Of a stretch of 32,498 nucleotides of DNA, positions 32,433 to 32,498 are shown in pieces. How positions within the stretch are numbered: position 1 is the stretch's first letter; each line of letters starts with the position of its first letter. The notes beneath the pieces are model-generated. The model was not told where the DNA came from. It did not search any database and saw nothing but the letters and a program-made list of their open reading frames with translations. This stretch comes from Candidatus Solibacter sp. (GTDB taxonomy: Bacteria > Acidobacteriota > Terriglobia > Bryobacterales > Bryobacteraceae): NCBI GenBank assembly GCA_025463045.1, contig JAOAPT010000096.1, positions 1 to 32,498 on the forward strand, in the 5' to 3' direction. The translations under genes and the position numbers were made by a program.

Positions 32433-32498
32433 TTCTGAACGCCCGCGAACTTTCACCGCTCTCCCTGAGTTTGACCCGGACTGTGAATGCTGTAACAT
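32403..32498. other. Window edge, no gene recognised
   Basis: The last bases after the repeat core contain the right outer arm of the element and then about 65 bases without a recognisable gene or signal. The missing heptose nucleotidyltransferase (RfaE2) and isomerase (GmhA) genes may lie beyond the window. Confidence 0.5.

Noticed and set aside
1-32498. tRNA, rRNA, CRISPR arrays, toxin-antitoxin pairs and transposase genes
   Set aside because: I looked through the intergenic regions and translations for these and found no cloverleaf arms, regular spaced repeats, paired small toxin genes or transposase motifs.

Overview
The window looks like chromosomal DNA from a high-GC member of the Acidobacteriota, probably of the Solibacter/Bryobacter type. 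This is inferred from gene content: a DUF2934 protein, a PEP-CTERM protein, a PEGA-domain protein, a fused 3-dehydroquinate dehydratase/shikimate dehydrogenase, a glycosyltransferase-methyltransferase fusion and GT21/HpnI-like lipid glycosylation. No rRNA, tRNA, CRISPR array, phage module or intact insertion sequence was seen.

Layout, 1-18.1 kb. The 3' end of a glycosyltransferase is followed by a secreted repeat protein and a polytopic membrane protein. An ABC-2 exporter pair (minus strand) diverges from lexA, and a small DUF2934 gene converges on lexA. After a gap holding a long palindromic repeat comes a tight five-gene plus-strand run: NfeD-type membrane protease, slipin, SPOR protein, lipA and lnt. 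This run links membrane quality control, the cell envelope, lipoylation and lipoprotein acylation. A PEP-CTERM protein faces a minus-strand cluster of a small membrane protein, a divergent YchF-like GTPase and a MoxR ATPase. A membrane-anchored sulfatase-like enzyme, a PEGA protein and a truncated cupin follow.

Layout, 18.1-32.5 kb. A small membrane protein overlaps the end of selB (minus). Divergent from selB run an HpnI-like glycosyltransferase, an acyl-CoA carboxylase beta subunit and a secreted M20 peptidase. Then come a decayed AraC regulator, an NmrA-like reductase, an amidase with a 64-aa Tat-signal companion, and the fused aroDE. Divergent from aroDE is a glycosyltransferase-methyltransferase fusion with a heptose-7-phosphate kinase and a heptose bisphosphatase, suggesting ADP-heptose and surface polysaccharide synthesis.

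The most striking large-scale signal is an abrupt flip of plus-strand G/C bias near 18.06-18.19 kb. The plus strand is C-rich to the left and G-rich to the right whichever strand carries the genes. The flip falls on a cupin gene whose 3' half is missing, and on an in-frame TGA followed by a hairpin, about 0.5 kb from the end of selB. It could be an inversion junction, a replication-origin-like boundary or an assembly join; the UGA could alternatively be a recoding site, which I consider less likely. The second notable signal is a long, nearly perfect palindrome present near 6.1 kb and near 32.35 kb; the second copy sits inside wider nested inverted repeats.
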